A stretch of 16,309 nucleotides of DNA from an uncultured Eubacteriales bacterium (GTDB lineage Bacteria; Bacillota; Clostridia; Monoglobales; Monoglobaceae). The stretch covers positions 1 to 16,309 of the forward strand of contig URZD01000027.1 of NCBI GenBank assembly GCA_900552305.1. Direction: 5' to 3'. The position numbers and the translations under genes were made by a program. Positions 6,147 through 13,381 of this stretch are shown one piece after another. The notes under the pieces were generated by a model that worked only from the letters and a program-made list of their open reading frames with translations, searched no databases and was not told the DNA's origin. The first letter of the stretch is position 1. Each line of letters begins with the position of its first letter.

Positions 6147-6815
6147 ATGGTAAACATAGGTAACGAGTGGGACGCGCTGCTTGCCGGCGAGTTCGAGAAG
6201 GAGTATTACCAAAAGCTGCGGCGGATACTGGCGCATGAATACAAGACGCGGACGATATATCCGGATATGTATGATATTTTCAATGCACTGAAGTACACGT
6301 CGTACAGTGACGTCAAGGCGGTAATCCTCGGTCAGGACCCGTACCACGGCGCGGGACAGGCACACGGACTCTGCTTTCCGGTAAAGCGCGGGGTCGAGCC
6401 GCCGCCGTCGCTTAAAAACATTTTCAAGGAAATAGAGTCGGAAACCGGAATAAAGCAGCCGTCCCACGGCGAGCTGACCTCGTGGGCAAAGCAGGGTGTA
6501 CTTCTGCTCAACACGGTTTTGACGGTCAGAGCGGGCGAGGCAAACAGCCACAAGGGTATAGGCTGGGAAACCTTTACGGACAGGGTAATCGAGCTTTTGA
6601 ACGAGCGCGAAAAGCCGATAGTTTTCCTGCTTTGGGGCGGAAATGCGCGTCAGAAAAAGAAACTGATTACCGCACCTCAGCATAAAATACTGGAGACGGT
6701 ACATCCGAGCCCGCTTTCGGCATACGGCGGCTTTTTCGGCTGCGGGCATTTTGCGGAAACAAACAGACTGCTTAGGGAAATGGGCGAGACAGAAATCAAC
6801 TGGCAGCTTGATTGA
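6147..6815 (+). CDS. ung: Uracil-DNA glycosylase, family 1
   Basis: This encodes a 222-residue cytoplasmic base-excision repair enzyme that removes uracil from DNA after cytosine deamination or dUMP incorporation. The family-1 motifs are all present: the water-activating GQDPYHG (62-68, catalytic Asp64), PPPSLKNIFKE (85-95), LLLNTVLTV (119-127), LLWGGNA (161-167), and the DNA-intercalating HPSPLSA (186-192, His186). The length is typical. The frame is open 20 codons further upstream, but GGGGAG (6136-6141), 5 bases before the ATG at 6147, and the family's usual N-terminus (IGNEWDALL) decide the start. It stands alone between 212- and 95-base spacers. Confidence 0.97.
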   Translation: MVNIGNEWDALLAGEFEKEYYQKLRRILAHEYKTRTIYPDMYDIFNALKYTSYSDVKAVILGQDPYHGAGQAHGLCFPVKRGVEPPPSLKNIFKEIESETGIKQPSHGELTSWAKQGVLLLNTVLTVRAGEANSHKGIGWETFTDRVIELLNEREKPIVFLLWGGNARQKKKLITAPQHKILETVHPSPLSAYGGFFGCGHFAETNRLLREMGETEINWQLD

Positions 6816-6867
6816 GTATGATTATCGGCTGCACTGTACCCGACAGACGGGCGGAACATTAACATAG

Positions 6868-6890
6868 CGCGGCGACTGTTGTGCGCCGCG
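6868..6890 (+). other. GC-only hairpin just before the tagA ribosome binding site
   Basis: CGCGGCG (6868-6874) pairs perfectly with CGCCGCG (6884-6890) around a 9-base loop, ending 6 bases before the AAAGGGG ribosome binding site (6896-6902). There is no T-run, so it is not a normal terminator. It may affect mRNA stability or translation of the next gene. A smaller hairpin CCCG-ACAGA-CGGG lies just upstream. Confidence 0.5.
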
Positions 6891-6910
6891 GAAATAAAGG
6901 GGTAGTTACT

Positions 6911-7633
6911 TTGAGAAATACTGTTGAAATACTGGGCGTAAATGTGGACAAGGTCACATTTGGCGAGGCTATTGAAAGGCTTGAACGGCTTATGAATACG
7001 GACGGAGTTTCCGCGGTGTTTACGCCGAATCCGGAAATCGTTATGGCGGCGCACGAGGACGCGGACTTTCGCGATATACTGAACTCGGCGGATTTGTGTA
7101 CAGCTGACGGAATCGGGGTGGTTTACGCATCAAAAATGATAAAAGACCCCGTGCCGGAGCGCGTGGCGGGCTTTGATTTGACCTGCGCGCTTCTTGAAAA
7201 GGCGGCAAAGGGCGGAAACGGAGTGTTTCTGTTCGGGAGCAAGCCGGGCGTTGCGGAAACCGCAAAGGCGAAAATGGAGGAAAAGTACCCCGGAATCCGT
7301 GTTGTCGGCACAAGAAACGGCTACTTCAAGCCGGAGGACAATGCGGAAATTGTTGAGCAGATAAACGAATCGGGCGCGGATTTGCTGCTTGTGTGTCTCG
7401 GCGCGCCGAAACAGGAAAAATGGATTGCGGAAAATCGGGACAAGTTGAAGGTAAAGCTCTGTATGGGCGTCGGCGGAACTTTGGACGTTTTTGCGGGAAC
7501 GTCAAAGCGCGCGCCGGAGATATTCATAAAGCTCAACCTTGAATGGCTCTACAGAGGTCTTAAACAGCCGTCAAGGCTGATTCGGTTTGTTGCGCTGCCG
7601 AAATTTATGATTGAGGTAATGAAACAGAAATAA
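6911..7633 (+). CDS. tagA: WecG/TagA/CpsF family glycosyltransferase
   Basis: This encodes a 240-residue GT26 enzyme. Family members transfer an N-acetylmannosamine-type sugar from UDP to an undecaprenyl-linked acceptor at the inner membrane face, an early step of wall teichoic acid or related surface polymer synthesis. Motifs are FTPNPEIVM (37-45), the presumed catalytic Asp in TADGIGVVYASK (64-75), FLFGSKPGV (106-114), LGAPKQEKW (163-171), and the C-terminal membrane-binding appendage with KRAPEIFIKLNLEWLYR (199-215). The sugar donor and polymer are not determined, so the symbol reflects family rather than proven pathway. I start at TTG 6911, 8 bases after AAAGGGG; a GTG at 6881 in the same frame sits inside the preceding hairpin and has no ribosome binding site. 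No other teichoic acid gene is adjacent. Confidence 0.9.
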   Translation: MRNTVEILGVNVDKVTFGEAIERLERLMNTDGVSAVFTPNPEIVMAAHEDADFRDILNSADLCTADGIGVVYASKMIKDPVPERVAGFDLTCALLEKAAKGGNGVFLFGSKPGVAETAKAKMEEKYPGIRVVGTRNGYFKPEDNAEIVEQINESGADLLLVCLGAPKQEKWIAENRDKLKVKLCMGVGGTLDVFAGTSKRAPEIFIKLNLEWLYRGLKQPSRLIRFVALPKFMIEVMKQK

Positions 7634-7762
7634 CGCTGACAAAAAAGCGTATTCCGATGATAAAGCGGAAATAAGTGCGGCGGAAACTGAAAATTATAAA
7701 CCGCAAACAGACCCGTAAAAACGGATTTGGAAGATAAAAATTTTATCAGAGGTGTGATTAAG

Positions 7763-8305
7763 ATGCTGTATATGTTCCTTGCCGACGGTTTTGAGGAAAC
7801 CGAGGCGATAGGCGCGCTTGACGTGATAAGAAGGGCAAAAATCCCCGTGCAGCTTGTCGGAGTTGCGGGCGAATACGTAACAGGCAGCCACGGAGTTGAG
7901 ATAAAGACCGACATCAGAGCTGACGAAATCGACAGCTTTGAAATGACAGGTGTAATTCTTCCGGGCGGTATGCCGGGAACGAAAAATCTTTATGCAAGCG
8001 AGATTGTTTGTGCCGCGGTAAAGCAATGCGCGGCGGACGGGCGTTTGCTCGCGGCAATCTGCGCGGCTCCGCTGATTTTCGGAAGACTGGGACTGCTGCG
8101 CGGAAAGCGCGCAACCTGCTTCCCCGGCTTTGAGGAGGAGCTTGACGGCGCTGAGGTTACGGGCGAGTTTGTAACGACAGACGGAAATATTATAACGGCG
8201 CGCGGCGCGGGGGCGGCAATGCTGTTCGGCGCGGCGATATGCGATAAGCTCCGCGGCGGTGGCGGCAAGGAAATACTTGCCGAAATACAGCACCCGGAGA
8301 TTTAG
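7763..8305 (+). CDS. DJ-1/PfpI (ThiJ/YajL) family protein
   Basis: This encodes a 180-residue DJ-1 superfamily protein with the flavodoxin-like fold. The conserved acidic residue (Glu14 in GFEETEAIGALD), the oxyanion-side VILPGGMPG (64-72) and the nucleophile elbow AAICAAP with reactive Cys100 are present, followed by the bacterial form TCFPGFE in place of a histidine. Homologues such as YajL are reported to protect against oxidative or carbonyl stress; deglycase and chaperone claims exist but are disputed. The frame extends 12 codons upstream, but GAGGTG (7749-7754), 8 bases before the ATG at 7763, and the family length fix the start. It stands alone, 129 bases after tagA. Confidence 0.93.
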   Translation: MLYMFLADGFEETEAIGALDVIRRAKIPVQLVGVAGEYVTGSHGVEIKTDIRADEIDSFEMTGVILPGGMPGTKNLYASEIVCAAVKQCAADGRLLAAICAAPLIFGRLGLLRGKRATCFPGFEEELDGAEVTGEFVTTDGNIITARGAGAAMLFGAAICDKLRGGGGKEILAEIQHPEI

Positions 8306-8619
8306 GCGCACGGGGGTCGGACGAAAACATAAGACTCGGCGCGGGCAATGCGGCGAAATAACGTATTTTTAACGCAGTAAAGGTGCTCAAAAACCGAACC
8401 GCACTGCATATTTCAAATGCGACAAATTCGGTCGAAAGCCGAAATGCGGTTGCATATCTGATATGGCAAAGGCGGAAAAAAGCAACCGAACACATTTGAT
8501 AAAGGCAAGCAAGACCCGCGGCAAAGGCGCGTTCGGGCAATTTAAACACGGCGAAGGCGGAATCCGTATTTCCAAAACGGGTTTGGATTACCCCTTTAAG
8601 GCAAAAACAGAAGGCGACT
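8306..8619. other. Spacer of 314 bases with inverted repeats and an open frame
   Basis: No gene can be called with confidence. AACCGCA (8397-8403) is complementary to TGCGGTT (8445-8451), enclosing a smaller stem TTCGG/CCGAA. Directly after it lies the palindrome CATATC-T-GATATG (8453-8465). A frame without stops runs from 8373 to 8633; its only ATG is at 8463 and gives 56 basic residues overlapping the next gene, without a ribosome binding site. Words such as CAAAGGCGG recur, as in other spacers here. Confidence 0.5.
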
Positions 8620-9531
8620 ATGACGGATTATAAGGTAAAACATAAAAGCAGAAAAAGAATAAAAAGTGCGCGGTGGCTGATTTTTTGGGTAGTGGCGGCT
8701 CAGCTTGCGGCAGAAGTCGCAATGCAGGCGGCGGTCAGCTTTATGTCAACCCCGCCGCACGAATATATACAAATAGGAATAGTGGAGCTGTTTGCTCTCG
8801 GCGTGCCGATATTGCTCTACGGCAAGTCGGTATGGAGCCGCGAGGACGGCGACGCGAAAAAGGAGCTGCGCCTGCGCGGCGGAAAGCTGAGGTATTTTGT
8901 GCTTGCGGCTGTCCTCGGCATAAGCGGGCAGCTTGTTATGATGCTGCTCAACATTCCGGCAAATATACTTATACAAAAGGTGATGAACCGCGAGGTTACG
9001 GACGCGATTCCTGTCGCGCTGAGCGGCAGAGAGCTTTTTATGGGCGCGGCGGCGGTTGTACTTCTTCCGGCGGCGCTGGAGGAGTTCTGGATGCGCGGTC
9101 TTGTTTTTTCGGCGTATAACAAGTGCAGCACAACGGCTGCGGTGATTTTTACCACCCTTGTTTTTGCGCTTATACATATGCGGCCGAGCGAGCTTTTGGG
9201 GTTTGTGCTTATGGGACTTACGGCGGCGTATGTGCTGCTTAAAACAAACTCGCTATATGCTGCGATGACGTATCATGCGTTCAGCAATCTTACGGCGCTG
9301 GTGTTCGGCTTTGTTTTGTCGGAATTGCTGCCGTATATTTGGTTTATCCTCGGCGCGGGAGCAATTATCTATATCGCCGCACTGGTCGTGCTCTATGCGA
9401 CAGGCGAGCGGGTACACCGCGTAAAGGCGTTCAAGGCGGCGGAAACGGTGTGCAGGAGCATTTTCAGCCTGCCGATACTTCTCAGCGTCGCGGCGGTTGC
9501 GGTAAAATATCTGCTGATAAAAAGCGTCTGA
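8620..9531 (+). CDS. CPBP (CAAX/Abi) family intramembrane metalloprotease
   Basis: This encodes a 303-residue polytopic membrane protein of the CPBP family, relatives of the type II CAAX prenyl protease Rce1. The family's active-site motifs are present in order: EE-x3-R as E154-E155-FWM-R159, F-x3-H as F182-ALI-H186, and HxxxN as H219-AFS-N223. These lie within membrane helices and should form the glutamate/histidine catalytic centre. About eight hydrophobic segments can be seen; the first 17 residues are strongly basic and probably cytoplasmic. Bacterial members include bacteriocin self-immunity proteins and proteins of unknown substrate. No bacteriocin gene is next to it, so immunity is not supported. 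The ribosome binding site is weak (AGAAGG, 8609-8614). Confidence 0.92.
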   Translation: MTDYKVKHKSRKRIKSARWLIFWVVAAQLAAEVAMQAAVSFMSTPPHEYIQIGIVELFALGVPILLYGKSVWSREDGDAKKELRLRGGKLRYFVLAAVLGISGQLVMMLLNIPANILIQKVMNREVTDAIPVALSGRELFMGAAAVVLLPAALEEFWMRGLVFSAYNKCSTTAAVIFTTLVFALIHMRPSELLGFVLMGLTAAYVLLKTNSLYAAMTYHAFSNLTALVFGFVLSELLPYIWFILGAGAIIYIAALVVLYATGERVHRVKAFKAAETVCRSIFSLPILLSVAAVAVKYLLIKSV

Positions 9532-9572
9532 CATTTGGCGAAAAGAAGATTTTTTAATGAGGTTTTTAAGAA

Positions 9573-10598
9573 ATGAGGTTATTTGAAAGAAAAATTCCAA
9601 AGTGGCTTATCTGCGCAGTGTGCGCGGGAGCGGCGGCGCTTGTATGGCTTGCGGCGGTTTTTGCGGATGTGTTCGGCATCGGCGCGGGTCGCGAGATTAT
9701 GGTTAATATCCCGGAGGGCAGCGGACTTTATGCGATTTCCCAAACGCTTGGCGAAAACGGCGTAATCAGACACCCGCTGATTTTTCGGTTGCTTGAAAAG
9801 ATAAAGGGCAAAAACCGCATATATCAGCAGGGCGGACATCTGCTTGAAAGCGGCATGAGCTATGAGCAAATTGCGGAAAAGCTGACCATGCCTCCGGAGG
9901 TCAAGCCGAGCGAGGCAGTGAAGGTGCTTATTCCCGAAGGGTACGAGCTTCGCAACATTGCGGACGCTTTGGAGGAAAAGGGTCTGATTGACCGCAGCCG
10001 TTTTGAAGACGAGCTTGAAAAGGGTAAATTTGACTATGATTTTATAAACGAAATATCAAGGAAGAAAAACCGCCTTGAAGGCTATCTTTTCCCCGCAACC
10101 TATGAGATTGAGCCGGGAACGGGCGAGCATGAGATAATAGACATGATGCTTAAAAAATTTAACGACACGGTTGTACCGCTCTATAAACAGAGCGGCAGCA
10201 CATATTCTCTTGACGAGATAGTAACGATGGCGTCACTTGTGGAGCGCGAGGCGGCGAACGATTCCGAGCGCGGAAAAGTCGCGTCCGTATTTTATAACAG
10301 GCTTGAAAAGGGCATGACGCTTTCCTCCTGTGCGACCGTTCAGTACATTTTAAAGGAAAGAAAGACGATTCTAAGTACGTCCGACACGAAAATCAAGTCG
10401 GATTACAATACCTATATCAATAAGGGACTTCCTGTGGGGCCGATTGCTTCCCCGGGGGAAAAGTCAGTGCGCGCCGCGCTCTATCCCGAAAAGACAGACT
10501 ATCTGTATTTTGCGGCAAAGGCGGACGGCAGCGAGAACGTGTTCTCCAAAACGGGCGAGGAGCATATGGAAACGGTAAAAAGATTGCAGGGAAAATAA
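9573..10598 (+). CDS. mltG: Endolytic peptidoglycan transglycosylase MltG
   Basis: This encodes a 341-residue membrane-anchored lytic transglycosylase of the MltG/YceG family that cleaves nascent glycan strands and so limits their length. It has a single N-terminal membrane helix (about 10-33), a LysM-like region around GREIMVNIPEGSGLYAISQT, and a second such segment at VLIPEGYELRNIADALEEKG. The catalytic domain carries LEGYLFPATYEI (about 167-178), MASLVEREA with the catalytic glutamate near residue 223, VFYNRLEKGM, SSCATVQYIL, and SDYNTYINKGLPVGPIASPG. The serine-cysteine variant SSCATVQY is common in Clostridia. AATGAGG precedes the ATG by about 10 bases. It follows the CPBP gene by 41 bases and could share its transcript. 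The order mltG then trmR matches yrrL-yrrM in Bacillus subtilis. Confidence 0.95.
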   Translation: MRLFERKIPKWLICAVCAGAAALVWLAAVFADVFGIGAGREIMVNIPEGSGLYAISQTLGENGVIRHPLIFRLLEKIKGKNRIYQQGGHLLESGMSYEQIAEKLTMPPEVKPSEAVKVLIPEGYELRNIADALEEKGLIDRSRFEDELEKGKFDYDFINEISRKKNRLEGYLFPATYEIEPGTGEHEIIDMMLKKFNDTVVPLYKQSGSTYSLDEIVTMASLVEREAANDSERGKVASVFYNRLEKGMTLSSCATVQYILKERKTILSTSDTKIKSDYNTYINKGLPVGPIASPGEKSVRAALYPEKTDYLYFAAKADGSENVFSKTGEEHMETVKRLQGK

Positions 10599-10726
10599 CA
10601 GAGAATAAATCGGAGCGCGTAAAATCGCACACAAAGGCATGTGTCAAATTGGCGCATTAAAACGCAAAACAGTAAAAACTACCGAAAACACCGCGAACAA
10701 GGCGGCGAACGAAAGGCGAACACAGG

Positions 10727-11395
10727 ATGAAATCGTGGATTGAGGACGACAACATAAACTACGAATATATTATAAGGTATATACGCGACACCATTCCGAG
10801 GTCGGAGGGTCATATACGTGAAATGGAGGAATATGCAAAGCTGCATGAAGTTCCGATTTCTCAGCCGGAAAGCATAAGAATGATAGAGGTGCTGCTAAAA
10901 CTCTCGGGGGTGCGCCGCGTGCTTGAGGTCGGCTGCGCGATAGGCTATTCATCGATAAGAATGTGCCGCGCGTGCGGCGGCGAGGTTGTGACGGTGGAGC
11001 TGTCGGACGAAATGGCTGACATTGCGGAGGACAACATTCAAAAGGCGGGGCTTTCGGACAAAATAAACGTGATTCGCGGTGATGCGAAGGACGTTTTGCC
11101 GCGCCTTGCGGAAAGCGAAAAATTTGACATGATATTTGTGGACGCGGCAAAAGGGCAGTATATGGAGTTTTTCCCGCACTGCATGAAAATGCTGAACGAG
11201 GGCGGTCTGCTTATATCGGACAACATACTCTATAAGGGCATGACGGCAACGGACGAGCTGCTTGTGCGGCGCAAGGTCACAATAGTAAGAAGGCTCAGAA
11301 AATATCTTGAAATGCTGCGCGACAGCAGCGAGCTTTCAACCGCGATAATTCCGATTGGCGACGGCGTGGCAATCAGTTATAAGGAAAGAAAATAA
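10727..11395 (+). CDS. trmR: tRNA 5-hydroxyuridine methyltransferase TrmR
   Basis: This encodes a 222-residue class I SAM-dependent O-methyltransferase of the YrrM/TrmR group, which methylates 5-hydroxyuridine to 5-methoxyuridine at the wobble position of tRNA. Visible elements are SQPESIRMIEVLLKL (45-59), the SAM-binding VLEVGCAIGYSS (65-76), the acidic Glu91 after motif I, GDAKDVLP, the metal-ligand segment FVDAAKGQY (137-145) and LLISDNILYKG (161-171). The fold alone also fits catechol-type methyltransferases; the TrmR call rests on similarity plus position after mltG, as in Bacillus subtilis (yrrL-yrrM). The U32 peptidases that usually follow, and help make 5-hydroxyuridine, are absent from this window; rodA follows instead. 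AAAGG at 10712-10716 lies 10 bases before the ATG. Confidence 0.88.
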   Translation: MKSWIEDDNINYEYIIRYIRDTIPRSEGHIREMEEYAKLHEVPISQPESIRMIEVLLKLSGVRRVLEVGCAIGYSSIRMCRACGGEVVTVELSDEMADIAEDNIQKAGLSDKINVIRGDAKDVLPRLAESEKFDMIFVDAAKGQYMEFFPHCMKMLNEGGLLISDNILYKGMTATDELLVRRKVTIVRRLRKYLEMLRDSSELSTAIIPIGDGVAISYKERK

Positions 11396-11445
11396 GAGTC
11401 TTTATAACCGACTAATCGGCGGAAACTTGTCTGCCGCCGCAAAAC

Positions 11446-11500
11446 GCTTGCGGATAGGTTTGTGCTTTACGCGGACAGATTAAGTTTTACGCGGACGGTT
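11446..11500. repeat. Degenerate 20-bp tandem repeat upstream of rodA
   Basis: TTTACGCGGAC occurs at 11466-11476 and again at 11486-11496 with a 20-bp period. A more diverged copy, with GCGGATAGGTT, precedes them. It lies in the 202-base spacer after trmR. A stem CGGCGG/CCGCCG (11417-11439), without a T-run, lies just upstream of the repeats. Confidence 0.55.
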
Positions 11501-11532
11501 TGAGCCTTACAAGAACAATGATTCAAAAAGGC

Positions 11533-11574
11533 TGTGATTTTTCAATCACAAGGTATATCAGTGATAAATTTTTT
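11533..11574 (+). promoter_or_regulatory. Possible leader hairpins before rodA
   Basis: TGTGATT (11533-11539) pairs with AATCACA (11544-11550) around a 4-base loop. ATCAC (11545-11549) could instead pair with GTGAT (11561-11565), which is followed by a run of six T (11569-11574). The two pairings exclude each other, as in attenuators, but the second stem is only 5 bp and weak. rodA starts 24 bases later. This may be regulatory or chance. Confidence 0.3.
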
Positions 11575-11597
11575 GCGAAAGGACGGCGAGGGTCGGG

Positions 11598-12728
11598 GTG
11601 AAAACTCAAATGACTGTCGGGGGCAACCTGAACAAGCATAACGATTTTAGGAAGAATTTTGATTTTGTATTGTTTTTTCTGACGCTTGCAGCGTCAATAT
11701 TCGGAATAGTAATGATTTCAAGCGCGGCTCCGTCGCCGGAAAAATACGTTCTTGTGCAAAGCGGCGCGCTGGTGCTGGGATTGGGCACGATTGCACTTTT
11801 GATGATACTTGACTATGAGTATCTGGCGAGCGTTTCACTGTATCTGTACCTGATTTCGATAGTCCTTTTGATTTTGGTGCTTATTCCGGGTATCGGACAC
11901 TGGGAAAACGGCGCGCGCAGCTGGTTTCGGTTCGGAAAGCTTATCGGAATACAGCCGGCGGAGCTTGTAAAGCTGGCGTTTATAATCACTTTTGCAAAGC
12001 ATCTGTCGGAGGTCGACTATATTGACCGTCCGCGGAATGTTCTTTTTTTGCTGATTCATGCGGGAATACTTATCGGTCTGATACTGCTGCAGCCGGACTT
12101 CGGTACGGCGGTGGTGTTTATATTTATAATGATAACAATGCTGTTTACGGCGAAAATCGGATGGAAGTACATTGCCGCGGGTGTGGGCGCGGTGGCGGTC
12201 GCGGCTCCGCTTTGTTGGTTTGTGCTTTTTGACAAGTACCAAAAGGAGCGTATAATAAACGTGTTCCACCCGGAAAACGACCCCGCGGGAACAGGGTATC
12301 AGGTTACGCAGTCGAAGATTGCCGCGGGATCGGGGCAGCTGTTCGGCACGGGACTTTATAAGGGCGGCAGCCAGTACAATAACTTTCTGCCGGAGCGGCA
12401 TACCGACTTTATATTCTCGGTTGTCTGCGAGGAGCTTGGCTTTATCGGCGGAATGTGCGTAATGCTGCTTTTGATTGCAATAATCGTAAAGTGCCTTATT
12501 GTCGGAATCAACGCGAGAAATGATTTGGGAAAATATATGTGCGTGGGCGTTGCGGCGATGTTTTTCTTCCACGTCCTTGAAAATATCGGAATGTGCATAG
12601 GACTTATGCCGGTAACGGGCATACCGTTGCCGTTTTTCAGCTACGGCGGCTCGTCGCTGCTTACCAATCTGATTGCGATAGGCATTGTGCTGAACGTCCG
12701 ATACCGAAGCCGCGTAATCAATTTCTGA
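11598..12728 (+). CDS. rodA: Rod-shape SEDS glycosyltransferase RodA
   Basis: This encodes a 376-residue polytopic SEDS-family peptidoglycan glycosyltransferase that polymerises lipid II during side-wall growth, normally with a class B penicillin-binding protein. About ten membrane helices can be placed. Motifs include NGARSWFRFG (104-113), IQPAELVKL (118-126), LLQPDFGTA (163-171), TGYQVTQSKIAAGSGQLFGT (232-251), LPERHTDFIFSVVCEELGF (264-282, with Asp270 the likely catalytic acid) and PVTGIPLPFFSYGGSSLL (338-355). RodA rather than FtsW or SpoVE is favoured by the QSKIA and HTDFIFSVVCEE segments. No partner PBP2, mreB or mreC is in the window. Two starts are possible: GTG at 11598 after GCGAGGG, or ATG at 11610 after GGGGTG; both leave the first helix intact. 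Confidence 0.92.
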   Translation: MKTQMTVGGNLNKHNDFRKNFDFVLFFLTLAASIFGIVMISSAAPSPEKYVLVQSGALVLGLGTIALLMILDYEYLASVSLYLYLISIVLLILVLIPGIGHWENGARSWFRFGKLIGIQPAELVKLAFIITFAKHLSEVDYIDRPRNVLFLLIHAGILIGLILLQPDFGTAVVFIFIMITMLFTAKIGWKYIAAGVGAVAVAAPLCWFVLFDKYQKERIINVFHPENDPAGTGYQVTQSKIAAGSGQLFGTGLYKGGSQYNNFLPERHTDFIFSVVCEELGFIGGMCVMLLLIAIIVKCLIVGINARNDLGKYMCVGVAAMFFFHVLENIGMCIGLMPVTGIPLPFFSYGGSSLLTNLIAIGIVLNVRYRSRVINF

Positions 12729-12748
12729 TTTTTTGGTTAATTTATATA

Positions 12749-12777
12749 TGGATTTTTTTGTCATATTATGATACAAT
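12749..12777 (+). promoter_or_regulatory. Extended -10 promoter for rnhA
   Basis: The spacer after rodA is AT-rich. It contains an extended -10 TG-A-TACAAT (TG at 12769-12770, box 12772-12777) with only a weak -35 (TGGATT, 12749-12754) at 17 bp. The predicted transcript would have a leader of about 55 bases before the rnhA ATG at 12841. Confidence 0.5.
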
Positions 12778-12840
12778 GTATAGGAAATGTCCGCGCGATT
12801 TCCTGTGTAATAAAAAAACAATATTTGGAGAATATAACCT

Positions 12841-13293
12841 ATGGATGATATGAAACAGGTTGAGATTTTTACGGACGGCGCGTGCAGCGGCAATCCGGGA
12901 CCCGGCGGCTATGGCGTGATACTGCGCTACGGCGGCCGCGAAAAGGAGCTTTCGGGCGGGGAACGGGAAACCACAAACAACCGCATGGAGCTTATGGCGG
13001 CGATTACGGGACTGGAGGCGCTGAAGGAGAGCTGCCGCGTGACGCTTTACAGCGATTCAAAGTATCTTATCGATGCGCTGAAGCTCGGTTGGGCGGCAAA
13101 ATGGCGCGCAAACGGCTGGATGCGCAATAAGAAGGACGCGGCGCTTAACCCCGATTTGTGGGAGCGTCTGCTTGCGCAGACCGAGCGCCACGAGGTGGAG
13201 CTTGTGTGGGTCAAGGGTCACGCGGGACATCCGGAAAACGAACGCTGCGACCGCCTTGCGGTTGCCGAAACCGAAAAATACAAGACAAAATAA
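12841..13293 (+). CDS. rnhA: Ribonuclease HI
   Basis: This encodes a 150-residue RNase HI, which cuts the RNA strand of RNA-DNA hybrids such as R-loops and primer remnants. The four catalytic acids can be placed: Asp12 in TDGACSGNPGPGG, Glu50 in TTNNRMELMAA, Asp72 in LYSDSKYLIDAL and Asp137 in NERCDRLA, with His127 in VKGHAGHPEN. The basic-protrusion region (KWRANGWMRNKKDAALN) typical of E. coli-type enzymes is present, so this is the full-length form without an N-terminal hybrid-binding domain. GGAG at 12827-12830 lies 10 bases before the ATG. An in-frame ATG three codons later is less well placed. It has its own putative promoter. Confidence 0.97.
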   Translation: MDDMKQVEIFTDGACSGNPGPGGYGVILRYGGREKELSGGERETTNNRMELMAAITGLEALKESCRVTLYSDSKYLIDALKLGWAAKWRANGWMRNKKDAALNPDLWERLLAQTERHEVELVWVKGHAGHPENERCDRLAVAETEKYKTK

Positions 13294-13381
13294 AAACAGC
13301 GGAGGTCTACTTTTCATAGATTTTTCATATGCCGTGTGCGTGTGATTTTCCGCAAGCTGCAAAAGAAAGGTAGGAAAACTA

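Noticed and set aside
8620..9531. CPBP protease as a bacteriocin immunity protein
   Set aside because: No bacteriocin precursor, double-glycine leader or dedicated exporter is visible nearby; the neighbours are housekeeping genes.
11835..12893. A 352-codon open frame on the - strand
   Set aside because: It is antisense to rodA and crosses into rnhA; its Arg/His/Tyr-rich translation has no domain, and both sense genes are unmistakable.
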